Source: Azophilus sp964572185 (GTDB lineage Bacteria > Pseudomonadota > Gammaproteobacteria > Pseudomonadales > Azotimanducaceae). From it: DNA of 32,540 nt. Numbering within the stretch: the first letter of the stretch is position 1; each line of letters starts with the position of its first letter. The notes beneath the pieces are model-generated. The model did no database searches and was not told the origin of the DNA. It worked only from the letters and a program-made list of their open reading frames with translations. The position numbers and the translations under genes were made by a program. This document shows, one piece after another, positions 1 through 8,496 of the stretch. The stretch covers positions 1 through 32,540 of the forward strand of contig CAZNFI010000011.1 in NCBI GenBank assembly GCA_964572185.1. Reading direction: 5' to 3'.

Positions 1-1780
1 GGCGGACCGGCAGGCGGACTCCCACCGCACCACCGTTGTTGCGAGGGTCCGACATGGCGAACACGCCGTCCGCGCCGCCGGCCACGGAGTTGGCATCGCC
101 AATGCCACCGCCGAACGTCCAGGCCACCAGGTTTTGGTGACCCATTGCCTGCAGCAGCGATAGCGTGTCCGGAGAAAACCCCGGCCACTCGTACACCACC
201 CGGTCCGGCAACCATTGATGGTGAAAGCGTGGCTGGCCGACCGCATCGGAGACCTGCATGCCGTGGTCGATGGTGTTGACGATCACCTGCAGCACCGTGG
301 TGATGATGGTGCTGCCGCCTGGTGAACCGGTAGCCAGCACGGTGTTGCCGTTGTTGACCACCAGTGCCGGCGTCATGGAACTCAGCATGCGCTTGCCCGG
401 CTCGATGGCATTCGCTTCCCGGCCGATCAGCCCGAAGGCATTGGGCGTATTGTCCCTGGCCGAGAAATCGTCCATCTCATTGTTCAGCAGGAAGCCGGCT
501 CCGGTGGCGACGATCTTCGAGCCATAGCCGAGGTTCAGCGTAGTGGTATAGGCAACGGCGTTACCCGCCCCGTCGATAACCGACAGGTGCGTCGTTTCCG
601 GGCTCTCGGCCGGCGGGGCGGCCCCGGCGGCGATGTCCGCCGAACGGCTGGCGCGCGTTGGGTCGAAGTCGGCGAATCGTTGCCGCGCGTAGCCCTTGCT
701 GGTCAATCTGGCGACAGGCACCGGGTAGAAGTCCGGGTCGCCCAGGTATTCCGCGCGGTCGGCATAGGCCCTGCGTTCCGCCTCGATCATGTGGTGCATG
801 GCGGCCGCGCTGCCCGGACCCATGGCGCCGAGGTCGAAAGCTTCGAGCATGTTCAGCATCTGGAGGAGCAGCACGCCGCCGGACGAGGGCGGCGGCATGG
901 AGATGATCTGGTGACCGCGATAGGAACCCTGCACCGGCTGCCGCCAGACGCTGCGGTAGTCGGCCAGGTCTTCGTGCGTGATCAGCCCACCGCCGCGCTG
1001 CATTTCCGCAACGATCAGATCGGCGGTGATCCCCGCATAGAAGCCGGCCCTTCCCTGGTCCCGGATGCGTTCCAGGCTCGCCGCCAGGTCCGGCTGCCGG
1101 AACAGCTCACCGGCCTCGTGGGCGCTTCCGTCGGCGCGCAGGAACACCGCCGCGCTGCCCGGATAGCGGGCAAACCGGTCGCGGCGTCGGGCAAGGCCCG
1201 AGGCCATGTCGCTCGGCATGGCGAAACCCTGGCGGGCCAGATCGATGGCCGGTTGCACGACCTGTTCGCGGCTCATGCTGCCGAACCTCTCCAGCACGCT
1301 GAGCAGGCCATCGACACTGCCGGGCACGCCGACAGCGAGGTGCGAGTCGGTGGACAAGCCCGGCACGATCTCGCCATCCGCATCCTGGTACATGCCACGG
1401 GTGGCGGCAGCGGGCGCCTTCTCCCGGTGATCGTTGGCCGCCACCGTGCCATCCGCCAGGCGGATGACCATGAACCCGCCGCCACCGAGGTTGCCGGCCG
1501 ACGGCCAGGTGACCGCCAGTGCAAAACCTGCCGCTACCGCGGCATCCACCGCATTGCCGCCCTGCCGCAACATCTCGGCGCCAACCTCGGAGGCCAGCAT
1601 CGAACGGCTCGCAATGCCACCATCGGCGCCAAAGGTGGCCGGAGCACCGGCCCCGAGCACACCCGGTGCAGCCGCCAGCAGCACACCCAGCAGGGTGTCG
1701 CGAAAGCGGTGCGCCGGCGCACGGCGGCGAGCACGACTATCCTGACGCCGGCGGCGGCCGGCAACAGTGTATGGGGGCAA
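1..1780 (-). CDS. ggt: gamma-glutamyltranspeptidase (glutathione hydrolase), cut by window edge
   Basis: This enzyme cleaves the gamma-glutamyl bond of glutathione and transfers the glutamyl group to water or amino acids in the periplasm. It is an Ntn-hydrolase that cuts itself before a catalytic threonine. The large-subunit part carries GGNAVDAAVA and GNLGGGGFM. The autoprocessing site reads ETTHLSVIDG, and the first Thr of TTH (about residue 396) is the expected nucleophile. The small subunit follows with LNNEMDDFS and the oxyanion-hole motif TGSPGGS. About 593 codons are visible and the last ones (SDPRNNGGAVGV) match the family's C-terminus, so only a few residues are missing. I chose the TTG at 1780: it has GGAGA eight bases upstream, an in-frame stop lies not far above, and I see no ATG between them. 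An arginine-rich stretch before a hydrophobic segment looks like an export signal. The cyclase gene ends 105 bases upstream on the same strand, so co-transcription is possible. Confidence 0.93.
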   Translation of the reverse strand, partial: MPPYTVAGRRRRQDSRARRRAPAHRFRDTLLGVLLAAAPGVLGAGAPATFGADGGIASRSMLASEVGAEMLRQGGNAVDAAVAAGFALAVTWPSAGNLGGGGFMVIRLADGTVAANDHREKAPAAATRGMYQDADGEIVPGLSTDSHLAVGVPGSVDGLLSVLERFGSMSREQVVQPAIDLARQGFAMPSDMASGLARRRDRFARYPGSAAVFLRADGSAHEAGELFRQPDLAASLERIRDQGRAGFYAGITADLIVAEMQRGGGLITHEDLADYRSVWRQPVQGSYRGHQIISMPPPSSGGVLLLQMLNMLEAFDLGAMGPGSAAAMHHMIEAERRAYADRAEYLGDPDFYPVPVARLTSKGYARQRFADFDPTRASRSADIAAGAAPPAESPETTHLSVIDGAGNAVAYTTTLNLGYGSKIVATGAGFLLNNEMDDFSARDNTPNAFGLIGREANAIEPGKRMLSSMTPALVVNNGNTVLATGSPGGSTIITTVLQVIVNTIDHGMQVSDAVGQPRFHHQWLPDRVVYEWPGFSPDTLSLLQAMGHQNLVAWTFGGGIGDANSVAGGADGVFAMSDPRNNGGAVGVRLPVR

Positions 1781-1885
1781 CGTCGTTTCTCCAGGGCAAC
1801 TCGATGGGGCAGCGATTCTGACCGCATCGATCGATCAGTGCCAGCGCCGGTCAGCGGCCCGGCCCGGCCATCAGGTGCGCACGGG

Positions 1886-2821
1886 TCAGCGAATGGCCAC
1901 CGGATTGATGATCATCTGCACCGCGCCGCGCACCTTGGCCTGGCCGAGCACGAACAGAAATTCATAGGCCTCGTCGCGGACCAGGGCGCCGGTGTTCATG
2001 GTTTCCAGCACATAGATGCCGTTTTCCTTGAGCAGCGTCACGTGTCCCTGAAAGGGCCGCTCCGGGTGTTGCGCAGGCACCACGTCGAGCCCCCAGGTAT
2101 CGGACCCGGCGGCGACGATGCTGTTCTGGGCCAGGTAGGTGGCAACCTCCTCCGAGATTCCCGGGCCACCGGCTGCCCAGGCCTGTGGGTCGCTGTCGAT
2201 CTTGGCATCGGTCCAGCCGGTGTGAAACAGCACCACGTCGCCTTCACGCACCGGCGTGCCCTGCCGCTGTTCGACAGCCTTGACGTCCTCGACGCTGAAA
2301 TGCCGACCCGCCTCCATATACGGCACCTCGAAATGCGCCGCCATGTCCAGCACGATGCCGCGGGCGACGATCGGCGGCACCTTCTCGATGCCAAGCCGGG
2401 TCAGGCCGCTGATCGCCGCAAAGTCTTTCGCATCGTTGCAGTTGTAATACTGCCCGTCCTCGCCGAGGTGACCGAGGCCATCGAGTTGCGGGCCGATGCC
2501 GAACCAACCCATGAAAATGTCGTCGTTGTACACCATGTTGTTGAACGGGCGCGCACCTTCCTGCTGATTGGGCTGCACCACCGTCAACGACAGGCTGCGC
2601 GGCGGAAATGCGGGTGTCTCCGGGCCGACGGTGATGCCCAGGCTGTACACCTTGCCGGTCTTGATGAGTCGGGCGGCCTGCAGCACCGAGTCGGCGGTGA
2701 TCAGGTTGGCGTTGCCGATCTCATCGTCGGCGCCCCACCGCGACGGCTCGCATTTCTCCCCGGCCAACGCAGGCACCGCCAACGCCGCCGCGGCTAACCA
2801 AAACCAGCGCAATGTCTTCAT
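1886..2821 (-). CDS. secreted cyclase-family (kynurenine formamidase-like) metal hydrolase
   Basis: This 311-residue protein belongs to the cyclase family (PF04199), metal-dependent hydrolases that include kynurenine formamidase. It starts with a clear signal peptide (MKTLRWFWLAAAALAVPALA, cleavage near residue 20), so the mature enzyme should be periplasmic. Family signatures are GPQLDGLGHLG, the divergent form of the HxGTHxD metal motif in this subgroup, then DVVLFHTGW, GSDTWGLDVVP and a C-terminal INPVAIR. The reading frame stays open further upstream, but the ATG at 2821 is preferred because of the signal peptide and a GGAGCGAAGG ribosome site just before it. The substrate cannot be told from sequence. 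The gene is transcribed toward ggt and is divergent from the serine hydrolase at 3144. Confidence 0.85.
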   Translation of the reverse strand: MKTLRWFWLAAAALAVPALAGEKCEPSRWGADDEIGNANLITADSVLQAARLIKTGKVYSLGITVGPETPAFPPRSLSLTVVQPNQQEGARPFNNMVYNDDIFMGWFGIGPQLDGLGHLGEDGQYYNCNDAKDFAAISGLTRLGIEKVPPIVARGIVLDMAAHFEVPYMEAGRHFSVEDVKAVEQRQGTPVREGDVVLFHTGWTDAKIDSDPQAWAAGGPGISEEVATYLAQNSIVAAGSDTWGLDVVPAQHPERPFQGHVTLLKENGIYVLETMNTGALVRDEAYEFLFVLGQAKVRGAVQMIINPVAIR

Positions 2822-2873
2822 CCTTCGCTCCGTCAGTTCTGAAAAACGACCCGGGAGTTTAGCAAAGCGCCAC

Positions 2874-2896
2874 CGGTCGGGGCTGTTGCCCGACCG
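2874..2896. promoter_or_regulatory. GC-rich inverted repeat in cyclase upstream region
   Basis: CGGTCGGG and CCCGACCG form perfect 8-base arms around a 7-base spacer, 53 bases upstream of the cyclase start. No T-run follows on either strand, so a terminator is unlikely. It could be a protein-binding site or a leader hairpin. Confidence 0.3.
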
Positions 2897-2997
2897 AAGC
2901 CGAGGCGTATCGTCAGGAACAGGCGCACCGCCAGGCGCCCGCCGACAGTGCGGTTGCGGCTGAGCGCTCAGACTGGTGTCTTCCCGCCCTCCCGGCA

Positions 2998-3019
2998 ACG
3001 TTCTGACCATCCAGAACGT
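2998..3019. promoter_or_regulatory. candidate operator: ACGTTCTG-N6-CAGAACGT
   Basis: Two perfect 8-base arms are separated by 6 bases, giving a 22-base dyad typical in size for a dimeric repressor or activator site. It lies between two divergently transcribed hydrolase genes, where one regulator could control both. I do not recognise the regulator. Confidence 0.35.
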
Positions 3020-3143
3020 CAGACATCTCAATCTTCCTGTGTCACCATGGAGAACCGCGCCGGAATCGCGCATCAGACTTCACAGAGTGCGGGACGGCTC
3101 CCGGGCAACGCGAGCAACCGGCTCCACAGACGGATAAAGACGA

Positions 3144-4295
3144 ATGATTGACGACTCAATGATCTCGGGTATCGAGGAAGCCGGGCTCGATCGCGCCAAG
3201 GTGGATGAACTGCTCGCGCGGGCGCGCCGCGAAGTGGACGAGGGCCTGCTCTCCGGCGTTCAGGTGGCGCTCGCCCGCCATGGCAAGCTGGCACTCCTGG
3301 AGAGCTTTGGAGATCTCCGCGACGACAGCCTGGTGTGCGTGTTCTCCGCCACCAAGGCCGTGACCTCCGCCGCCGCCTGGATACTGATGCAGGAAGGCCG
3401 GCTGCGCGAAGACGAGACCGTCGCCGAAATCGTCCCGGAGTTTGCCGGCCACGGCAAGGACACCATTCGCGTTCAACAGCTCTTCACTCACACGGCGGGC
3501 TTCCCGGCAGCGCCGTTCAAGGCCGTCGACTGGGCCGACCGGGCACGGCGCCTCGAGCGGTTTGCCCAATGGCGACTCAACTGGCCGCCCGGCAGCCGAT
3601 TCGAGTACCACCCGACCTCCAGCATGTGGGTTATCGCCGAGATCATCGAACGCCGCTCCGGGCAGGATTTTCGCGAATTCATACGCCAACGAATCGCCGC
3701 GCCCCTGGGGCTTGACGACCTGCATGTCGGCCTGCCGGAGGGCGAGCAGCAGCGCGCCGCCCCCTGCGAACATGTCGGCGAGGCGATGACCGACCAGGAT
3801 TGGCGGAGCCTCGGGCTCCCGCCTCCACCGGTCACCGAGGTCACCGAAGAAGCCATCCTGAGTTTCAACCGCCCGGAGATTCGCACCGTCGGCGTACCGG
3901 GCGGCGGCGCCTTCATGAGCGCCGCTGAGTTGGCGCTGTTCTATCAGGGCCTGCTGCACGGTGGCCTGGGCGGCAGACGCATCTGGGACGACGCCATGCT
4001 CGAGCGTGCGCGCACGGTGCTAAGCGGCGGCTTTACCGATCTGCTCGGCACGGTGGCCAACCGCGGTCTCGGCATCACCATCGCCGGCGACGGTAAGCGC
4101 AGCTTTCGCGGCTTCGGCAAAACCAATTCGCCGCTGGCCTTCGGTCACAACGGCGCCGGCGGGCAGATCGCCTGGGCCGACCCGGCAACGGGGCTGTCAC
4201 TCGGCTACTGCACGAGAAGCCATGACCGCCATGTCATGCGCCAGGGGCGCCGCACCGTTGCCATCTCGAGCATAGCCGCCGACTGCGTGGCGTAA
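3144..4295 (+). CDS. beta-lactamase-fold serine hydrolase (class C / EstB-like)
   Basis: This 383-residue protein is a serine hydrolase of the beta-lactamase/penicillin-binding-protein fold (PF00144). The SxxK motif is S68-A-T-K71 within VFSATKAVTS. The tyrosine motif is Y155-H-P in RFEYHPTSS, in place of the textbook YxN, as in esterase-type members. The third element is the C-terminal GHNGAGGQIAW. QLFTHTAGFP is another family hallmark. There is no signal peptide, so it is probably cytoplasmic, and an esterase or peptidase role is likelier than antibiotic resistance. Two in-frame ATGs are possible (3144 and 3159); ribosome-site evidence is weak for both and the first is taken by convention. 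It converges on the permease gene, with 99 bases between them and no obvious terminator. Confidence 0.87.
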   Translation: MIDDSMISGIEEAGLDRAKVDELLARARREVDEGLLSGVQVALARHGKLALLESFGDLRDDSLVCVFSATKAVTSAAAWILMQEGRLREDETVAEIVPEFAGHGKDTIRVQQLFTHTAGFPAAPFKAVDWADRARRLERFAQWRLNWPPGSRFEYHPTSSMWVIAEIIERRSGQDFREFIRQRIAAPLGLDDLHVGLPEGEQQRAAPCEHVGEAMTDQDWRSLGLPPPPVTEVTEEAILSFNRPEIRTVGVPGGGAFMSAAELALFYQGLLHGGLGGRRIWDDAMLERARTVLSGGFTDLLGTVANRGLGITIAGDGKRSFRGFGKTNSPLAFGHNGAGGQIAWADPATGLSLGYCTRSHDRHVMRQGRRTVAISSIAADCVA

Positions 4296-4394
4296 ACGCC
4301 AACACCCTTCCCAGCCTCGGTGCCTGTAGTTGCGGTGGCGGATGTGGCGCCAGCGCACGCCAACGTGGCAACGCCATGACAGGCGGCAAGCCCT

Positions 4395-5831
4395 TCAGCT
4401 GATTTCCCGCTCCGCCAGGGCGACAGCCTCGAATTCCTCTTCCGGCGCGTTTGCCACCAGGTGGTGCCGGCTGTGGAAAAAGAAATAGCCGATCATCACC
4501 AGGTAGAAGACCGCGCTCCAGGTGGCTGCCTCGAAACTGGCCAGAAACGTGGAGACGAACGCCGCGATGGCGAGCAGCAGGGCGATGCCCGAGGTCACCG
4601 TACCGCCCGGCGTCCGGTAGGGACGCTCGAGGTCGGGCTCGCGTTTGCGCAGTACGATGTGCGAAAGCGTCATCAGTGCGTAGGAGATCGTCGCCCCGAA
4701 CACGGCCATGGTGATCATCAGGTCGCCTTCGCCGGTGAGCGACAGGCCGAATCCGGCCACGCCCGGTATCACCAGCGCCAGCACCGGTGCCTTGCGGCGA
4801 CTGGTGACCGACAGTACCCGCGGCAGATAACCCGCCCTGGACAGGGCGAAGACCTGCCTGGAATACGCGAAAATAATGGAAAAGAAGCTGGCGATGAGCC
4901 CGCTCAGGCCCACCCAGTTGACGAAGGCGGCCAACAGGGAATCGTCTCCGTACACGGCCTGCAGGGCGCCGACCAGCGGTGCGCCGTGGTCTTTCATGAA
5001 ATCGGCTCCGGCGCCCCCCGGTGCCAGCAACAGCACCAATGCGGCGAAAACCAGCAGCAACAGCATGGCGGCGATGATTCCCCGGGGCAAATCCTTTGCC
5101 GGATTGCCTGCCTCCTCGGCGGCCAGGGGCACGCCCTCAACGGCCAGGAAAAACCAGATGGCGAAGGGAAAGGCGGCCCACACGCCGAGGTAGCCCTCCG
5201 GCAGAAAGGCGCTCGCGCCACTTGCACTGTCGTTGACGGCAATGTCGAACAGGTTTGCGGCGCTGAAGTGGGGCAGCATGCCGACCGTGAAGACAGCGAT
5301 TGCGACAACCGCAAGCAGGGTGATGACGAACAGTATCTTGAGTGCTTCGCCGACCCCCCACAGGTGCAGGCCGACAAACACCAGGTAGGCGCCCAGGTAC
5401 ACCATCCAGCCATCGACACCGACCAGGGAATTGACGTAGCCGCCGATGAATACGGCGATGGCGGCCGGCGCCAGGGAGTATTCGAGCAGAATGGCGGTGC
5501 CGGTGAGGTAGCCTCCCCAGGGACCGAGCGCCCGGCGTGCGAAGCTGTAGCCACCGCCCGCCGTCGGCAGCGAGGCCGACAGTTCCGCCAGGCTAAGCAC
5601 CATGCACAGATACATGGCGGCCACGATCAGGGTGGCGATCAGCATGCCGCCGAAACCGCCGAGGGCGAGCCCCAGGTTCCAGCCGGCGTAGTCGCCCGAT
5701 ATCACGTAGGCAACGCCCAGACCGGCCAGCAACACCCAGCCGGCGGCGCCCTTTTTCAGCGCGCGTGCCGCGAGGTAGTCGCTGGACACCGATTCGTACT
5801 CGACGCCGCGCCCCGGAGTGGAAGAAACCAT
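4395..5831 (-). CDS. eat: APC-superfamily permease, ethanolamine permease type
   Basis: This inner-membrane transporter of 478 residues belongs to the amino acid-polyamine-organocation superfamily. The N-terminal segment (KKGAAGWVLLAG, YVISGDYAGWN) and the ELSASLPTAGGGYSFARRALGP stretch, positions about 5516-5581, resemble the ethanolamine permease subfamily (TIGR00908). About twelve hydrophobic segments fill the protein. The start at 5831 is supported by AGGGG six to seven bases upstream; the open frame extends farther but without coding character. No ethanolamine ammonia-lyase or eut gene is in view, so ethanolamine as substrate rests on family similarity alone. Other small amines or amino acids remain possible. 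Confidence 0.85.
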   Translation of the reverse strand: MVSSTPGRGVEYESVSSDYLAARALKKGAAGWVLLAGLGVAYVISGDYAGWNLGLALGGFGGMLIATLIVAAMYLCMVLSLAELSASLPTAGGGYSFARRALGPWGGYLTGTAILLEYSLAPAAIAVFIGGYVNSLVGVDGWMVYLGAYLVFVGLHLWGVGEALKILFVITLLAVVAIAVFTVGMLPHFSAANLFDIAVNDSASGASAFLPEGYLGVWAAFPFAIWFFLAVEGVPLAAEEAGNPAKDLPRGIIAAMLLLLVFAALVLLLAPGGAGADFMKDHGAPLVGALQAVYGDDSLLAAFVNWVGLSGLIASFFSIIFAYSRQVFALSRAGYLPRVLSVTSRRKAPVLALVIPGVAGFGLSLTGEGDLMITMAVFGATISYALMTLSHIVLRKREPDLERPYRTPGGTVTSGIALLLAIAAFVSTFLASFEAATWSAVFYLVMIGYFFFHSRHHLVANAPEEEFEAVALAEREIS

Positions 5832-6208
5832 GCTGTACCCCTGCTTGTGTGTATGCCGGTCGAACCGCCTGTCAGATTCCCGCCCGGTGACCCGCCGGCG
5901 CCCGTTCCGGATGTTCCAGCCGGAGCGGACAGGAACTATTGAGTAACACTGCCTGGCCTTGAATGCCAGCCGGCATGCCAAAGCGCCCCGGCAGGCCAAC
6001 CCGCGGCCCTTGCGGCGATTTGCGTGCCAGGGATCGCCCGACCAGGCCAAGCCGCCGCGCCCGACGGGACCGCAACCCGTTCGTCACCGCCCTGAACCGG
6101 ATACGGCGTTGCAACCATGGTCGCCGGCCAGCGTCGCGGCCTCCCGGGCGTCACTGCCCTGGCAGGCCGGGACAACTCTGCCGGGGCCGGGCTCGCGCGA
6201 TCGCTCTA
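5832..6208. other. non-coding spacer upstream of the permease
   Basis: These 377 bases lie between the histidine phosphatase stop and the permease start, both on the minus strand. Short open frames exist on both strands but show no ribosome site or family motif. The region should carry the permease promoter; I could not find a convincing -35/-10 pair. Confidence 0.5.
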
Positions 6209-6889
6209 CTACCCCGGCAATGCGGTATCGATCACCCGCGCCGGCCCATGCCGGCTCTGCAGCCACCAGCCACCGTCCTGGCGCCAGGCCACCAGGGCAT
6301 CCAGGAACTCGACCTCGGGCCCGTCAGCCGCTTCGCCCAGCAGACGATTGCGAACCAGGTGCAGCGTGATGTCATGGGAGACCAGCAGGTCGAGCTGCGG
6401 TTTGGCGACCGGCGTCTGCAGCTTGCCGGTCATCAGCCGCAACACCAGCCGCGCCGCCAGGTCCGCCGGAACCAGGGCATCGCCCGGTGTGCGCCCGCCG
6501 AACCAGGCATCCAGGAAGTTGACCATGCCCCCGGACTGCTGCATCACCTGCCACATCTTCATCTGGTCGAGCGCGTAAAAGACGCCGAGCCCTTCCACGG
6601 GCCGGCAACGCGTGACTGCGCCGCCACCGGCCTCGTGCGCGGCCATGATCAACTCGCCCGTTTCCATGCACCGCTGGGCGGGGCTCGCGTATGCGCGAAC
6701 GGTGAGCGCCCCACCGAATCGGCGGCACAGATCCCGGCCCTCGTCAGTCAGGGGATTCAGCAGGTCGTGCATGTCCCGGTTGTATTCCCGGGCCGAATGC
6801 CGCAGCAACACCGCCGCGTGCTCCGCGCCACCGTCGAACACTCGCTCGATCAATGCGACCGACCCATCGCCCGGCTGGGGTTTTTCCAC
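6209..6889 (-). CDS. histidine phosphatase superfamily protein
   Basis: This 226-residue protein has the hallmarks of the branch-2-like histidine phosphatases. The nucleophilic histidine is in LLRHSARE (R30-H31), a variant of the usual RHGxR. A conserved arginine follows in SPAQRCMET, and the second catalytic histidine is in SHDITLHLV (H172). The enzyme would dephosphorylate a small molecule or protein through a phosphohistidine intermediate; the substrate is unknown. No signal peptide is seen. The GTG start at 6889 is strongly supported by a near-perfect AAGGAGGT four to five bases upstream. The gene is divergent from the SDR gene at 7056. Confidence 0.85.
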   Translation of the reverse strand: MEKPQPGDGSVALIERVFDGGAEHAAVLLRHSAREYNRDMHDLLNPLTDEGRDLCRRFGGALTVRAYASPAQRCMETGELIMAAHEAGGGAVTRCRPVEGLGVFYALDQMKMWQVMQQSGGMVNFLDAWFGGRTPGDALVPADLAARLVLRLMTGKLQTPVAKPQLDLLVSHDITLHLVRNRLLGEAADGPEVEFLDALVAWRQDGGWWLQSRHGPARVIDTALPG

Positions 6890-6964
6890 AGTACCTCCTT
6901 CGATTGCCCAGAATGTTCACCCGACTACCGGCCCTGACCGATGCGCGCAGCATTCGCCGCCGGA

Positions 6965-6994
6965 TGAACAAAGCCGTCAGTTTATCGTTAGAAT
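6965..6994 (+). promoter_or_regulatory. candidate sigma-70 promoter for the SDR gene
   Basis: A TGAACA box at 6965-6970 and a TAGAAT box at 6989-6994 are 18 bases apart, about 60 bases before the SDR start. The -10 matches the consensus at five of six positions and the -35 at four of six. Prediction by eye only. Confidence 0.35.
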
Positions 6995-7055
6995 CACGCC
7001 GCAAGTACCACGACCCCAGGGCAATGCCCAGAGGTCAGTCGAGCGGAGACACAGC

Positions 7056-7970
7056 ATGGGGCGACTTGAAGACAAGGTGGCAGTGGTGACCGGCGCCGGT
7101 CGCGGCATCGGCCGGGAAGTCGCGCTGATGATGGCCGGCGAAGGCGCCAGCGTCGTCGTCAACGATCTCGGCGGCGCCGCCGACGGAACCGGCGGCGGCC
7201 GCATCGCCGATCAGGTGGTCGCGGAAATCGAGGCGCTCGGCGGCAAGGCGGTTGCCAATACCGAGTCGGTGGCCGAGGTGGCGGGCGGCGAGAGCCTGCT
7301 CAATTGCGCGCTCGATGCCTTCGGCGGCATGGATATCCTGGTCAACAACGCCGGCATACTGCGGGACAGGTCGATCTTTAATCTCGATGAGGCCGACTGG
7401 GATGCGGTGATCGCCGTGCACCTCAAGGGCCACTACTGCTGTTCGCGGCCGTTCGCGAAATACATCCGCGAGACCGGCCGCACCGGTTGCCGCATCGTTA
7501 ACTTTTCCAGCGTCTCCGGATTGTTCGGTAACTTCGGTCAGTCCAACTACGGCGCCGCCAAGGCCGGCATCGCCGGATTTTCCCGGGTGCTCGCGCTGGA
7601 AATGGCCAAGTACGGGTGCACCGTAAACACCATTTCGCCCGGCGCGCTGACGCGCATGACCATTCCGCTGCTGGAAAACCGCGGCGATGAAGTCTCGCAG
7701 GCGCACCTCGACGACAGCGGCCCCCAGCATGTGGCGCCCATGGTGGTGTGGCTGTGCACACAGGAAGCCGCGGGCATCAGCGGTGAGATCTTTCACACTG
7801 GAAGCGGCACTGTCGCCATCATGCAGCAACCGGCGGTCATCAAGGAATTCACCAAGTCCGGGAGCCTGTGGACGCTCGAGGAGCTCGACCGCGCGGCTCC
7901 GGAACTGGTGCAGGCGCGCCGCGCCAATGTCGAGGCTGCCGAGCAGTCCGGCGGCCGTACCCTGCTCTGA
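7056..7970 (+). CDS. short-chain dehydrogenase/reductase, MFE-2-like
   Basis: This 304-residue NAD(P)-dependent oxidoreductase has the full classical SDR set. The cofactor-binding glycine motif is TGAGRGIG (12-19), followed by NNAG (97-100) and the catalytic serine, tyrosine and lysine S152, Y165 and K169 in NYGAAKAG. The NDLGG after the second strand, NAGILRDRS and VNTISPGALTRMT resemble the dehydrogenase part of peroxisomal-type multifunctional enzymes (17-beta-HSD4/MFE-2), so a 3-hydroxyacyl-CoA or steroid-like substrate is plausible but unproven. The start at 7056 has GGAG seven bases upstream. The open frame extends upstream as non-coding sequence. The LptA-like gene follows after 11 bases and is probably co-transcribed. 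Confidence 0.88.
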   Translation: MGRLEDKVAVVTGAGRGIGREVALMMAGEGASVVVNDLGGAADGTGGGRIADQVVAEIEALGGKAVANTESVAEVAGGESLLNCALDAFGGMDILVNNAGILRDRSIFNLDEADWDAVIAVHLKGHYCCSRPFAKYIRETGRTGCRIVNFSSVSGLFGNFGQSNYGAAKAGIAGFSRVLALEMAKYGCTVNTISPGALTRMTIPLLENRGDEVSQAHLDDSGPQHVAPMVVWLCTQEAAGISGEIFHTGSGTVAIMQQPAVIKEFTKSGSLWTLEELDRAAPELVQARRANVEAAEQSGGRTLL

Positions 7971-7981
7971 CAGGCGGCGTC

Positions 7982-8479
7982 ATGCTTGCCGCACTGCTGG
8001 CCATCGCCTTCGCCGAAGCGGCTGCAGTGGCGGCTGCTACGCAGCCGGCGGCTGATGATCGGCCGGCGGCCGACGAACAGCCGATCGAGATTCAGGCGGA
8101 CCAGTTCGAAATGCTGCTCGCGGAGCGCCGGACCACCTATACCGGTAACGTGGTGGCGACCCAGGGCGAGCGCGCCATCACCGGTGGGGTACTCGTCGTC
8201 CAGTTCGACGACGACAACGAGGTCTCCGCCATGCATGCCAGCGGCGACCCGGCGACACTTACCGACCACCGGTCGGGGCGAACCCTGTCGCTATCCGGCA
8301 CAACCCTGAACTACGACTTCGATGAATCGGTGGTACGCGCCGAGGGCGGCGGCGTGTTGAGCCGCGATGGCGATGCCCTCGCCGCGCAGACCATCGTCTA
8401 CGACCTCGACACGGAGCGGGCCCGAGCCGTCGGCACCGGCTCGCAGCGAGTGAGATTGACGCTGGCGCCGCGCCTGTAA
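7982..8479 (+). CDS. LptA/OstA-like periplasmic protein
   Basis: This 165-residue protein has an alanine-rich N-terminal signal sequence (about residues 1-20) and then one OstA/LptA-N domain (PF03968). Visible elements are PIEIQADQFEML, a TYTGNVVATQG turn and an AEGGGVLSRDGDAL repeat, the pattern of beta-jellyroll strands that in LptA shields lipid A on its way from LptC to LptD. In most gammaproteobacteria lptA lies between lptC and lptB. Here it sits alone behind a dehydrogenase gene, so it may be a relocated lptA or a paralogue with another lipid cargo. The ATG at 7982 lies 11 bases after the SDR stop, with GGCGG as a weak ribosome site. It converges on the ligase gene, leaving only 17 bases. 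Confidence 0.75.
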   Translation: MLAALLAIAFAEAAAVAAATQPAADDRPAADEQPIEIQADQFEMLLAERRTTYTGNVVATQGERAITGGVLVVQFDDDNEVSAMHASGDPATLTDHRSGRTLSLSGTTLNYDFDESVVRAEGGGVLSRDGDALAAQTIVYDLDTERARAVGTGSQRVRLTLAPRL

Positions 8480-8496
8480 GGCGCCACAAGGCGGGT

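Larger units (their letters stand above)
2822..3143. other. divergent intergenic region with two inverted repeats
   Basis: This 322-base spacer separates the divergent cyclase and serine hydrolase genes and must hold the promoters of both. I see no credible gene in it. The upstream open frame of the cyclase runs through it but lacks coding character. Two clean inverted repeats are listed separately. Confidence 0.6.

Noticed and set aside
587..2797. A very long open frame on the plus strand across the ggt and cyclase genes
   Set aside because: It is antisense to two genes with clear family motifs. Its product is rich in Arg, His and Gln with no domain, as expected for shadow frames in GC-rich DNA.
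2822..3073. N-terminal extension of the cyclase protein to an upstream start at 3073
   Set aside because: It would bury a clear signal peptide and ignore the good ribosome site before 2821; the extension has no coding character.
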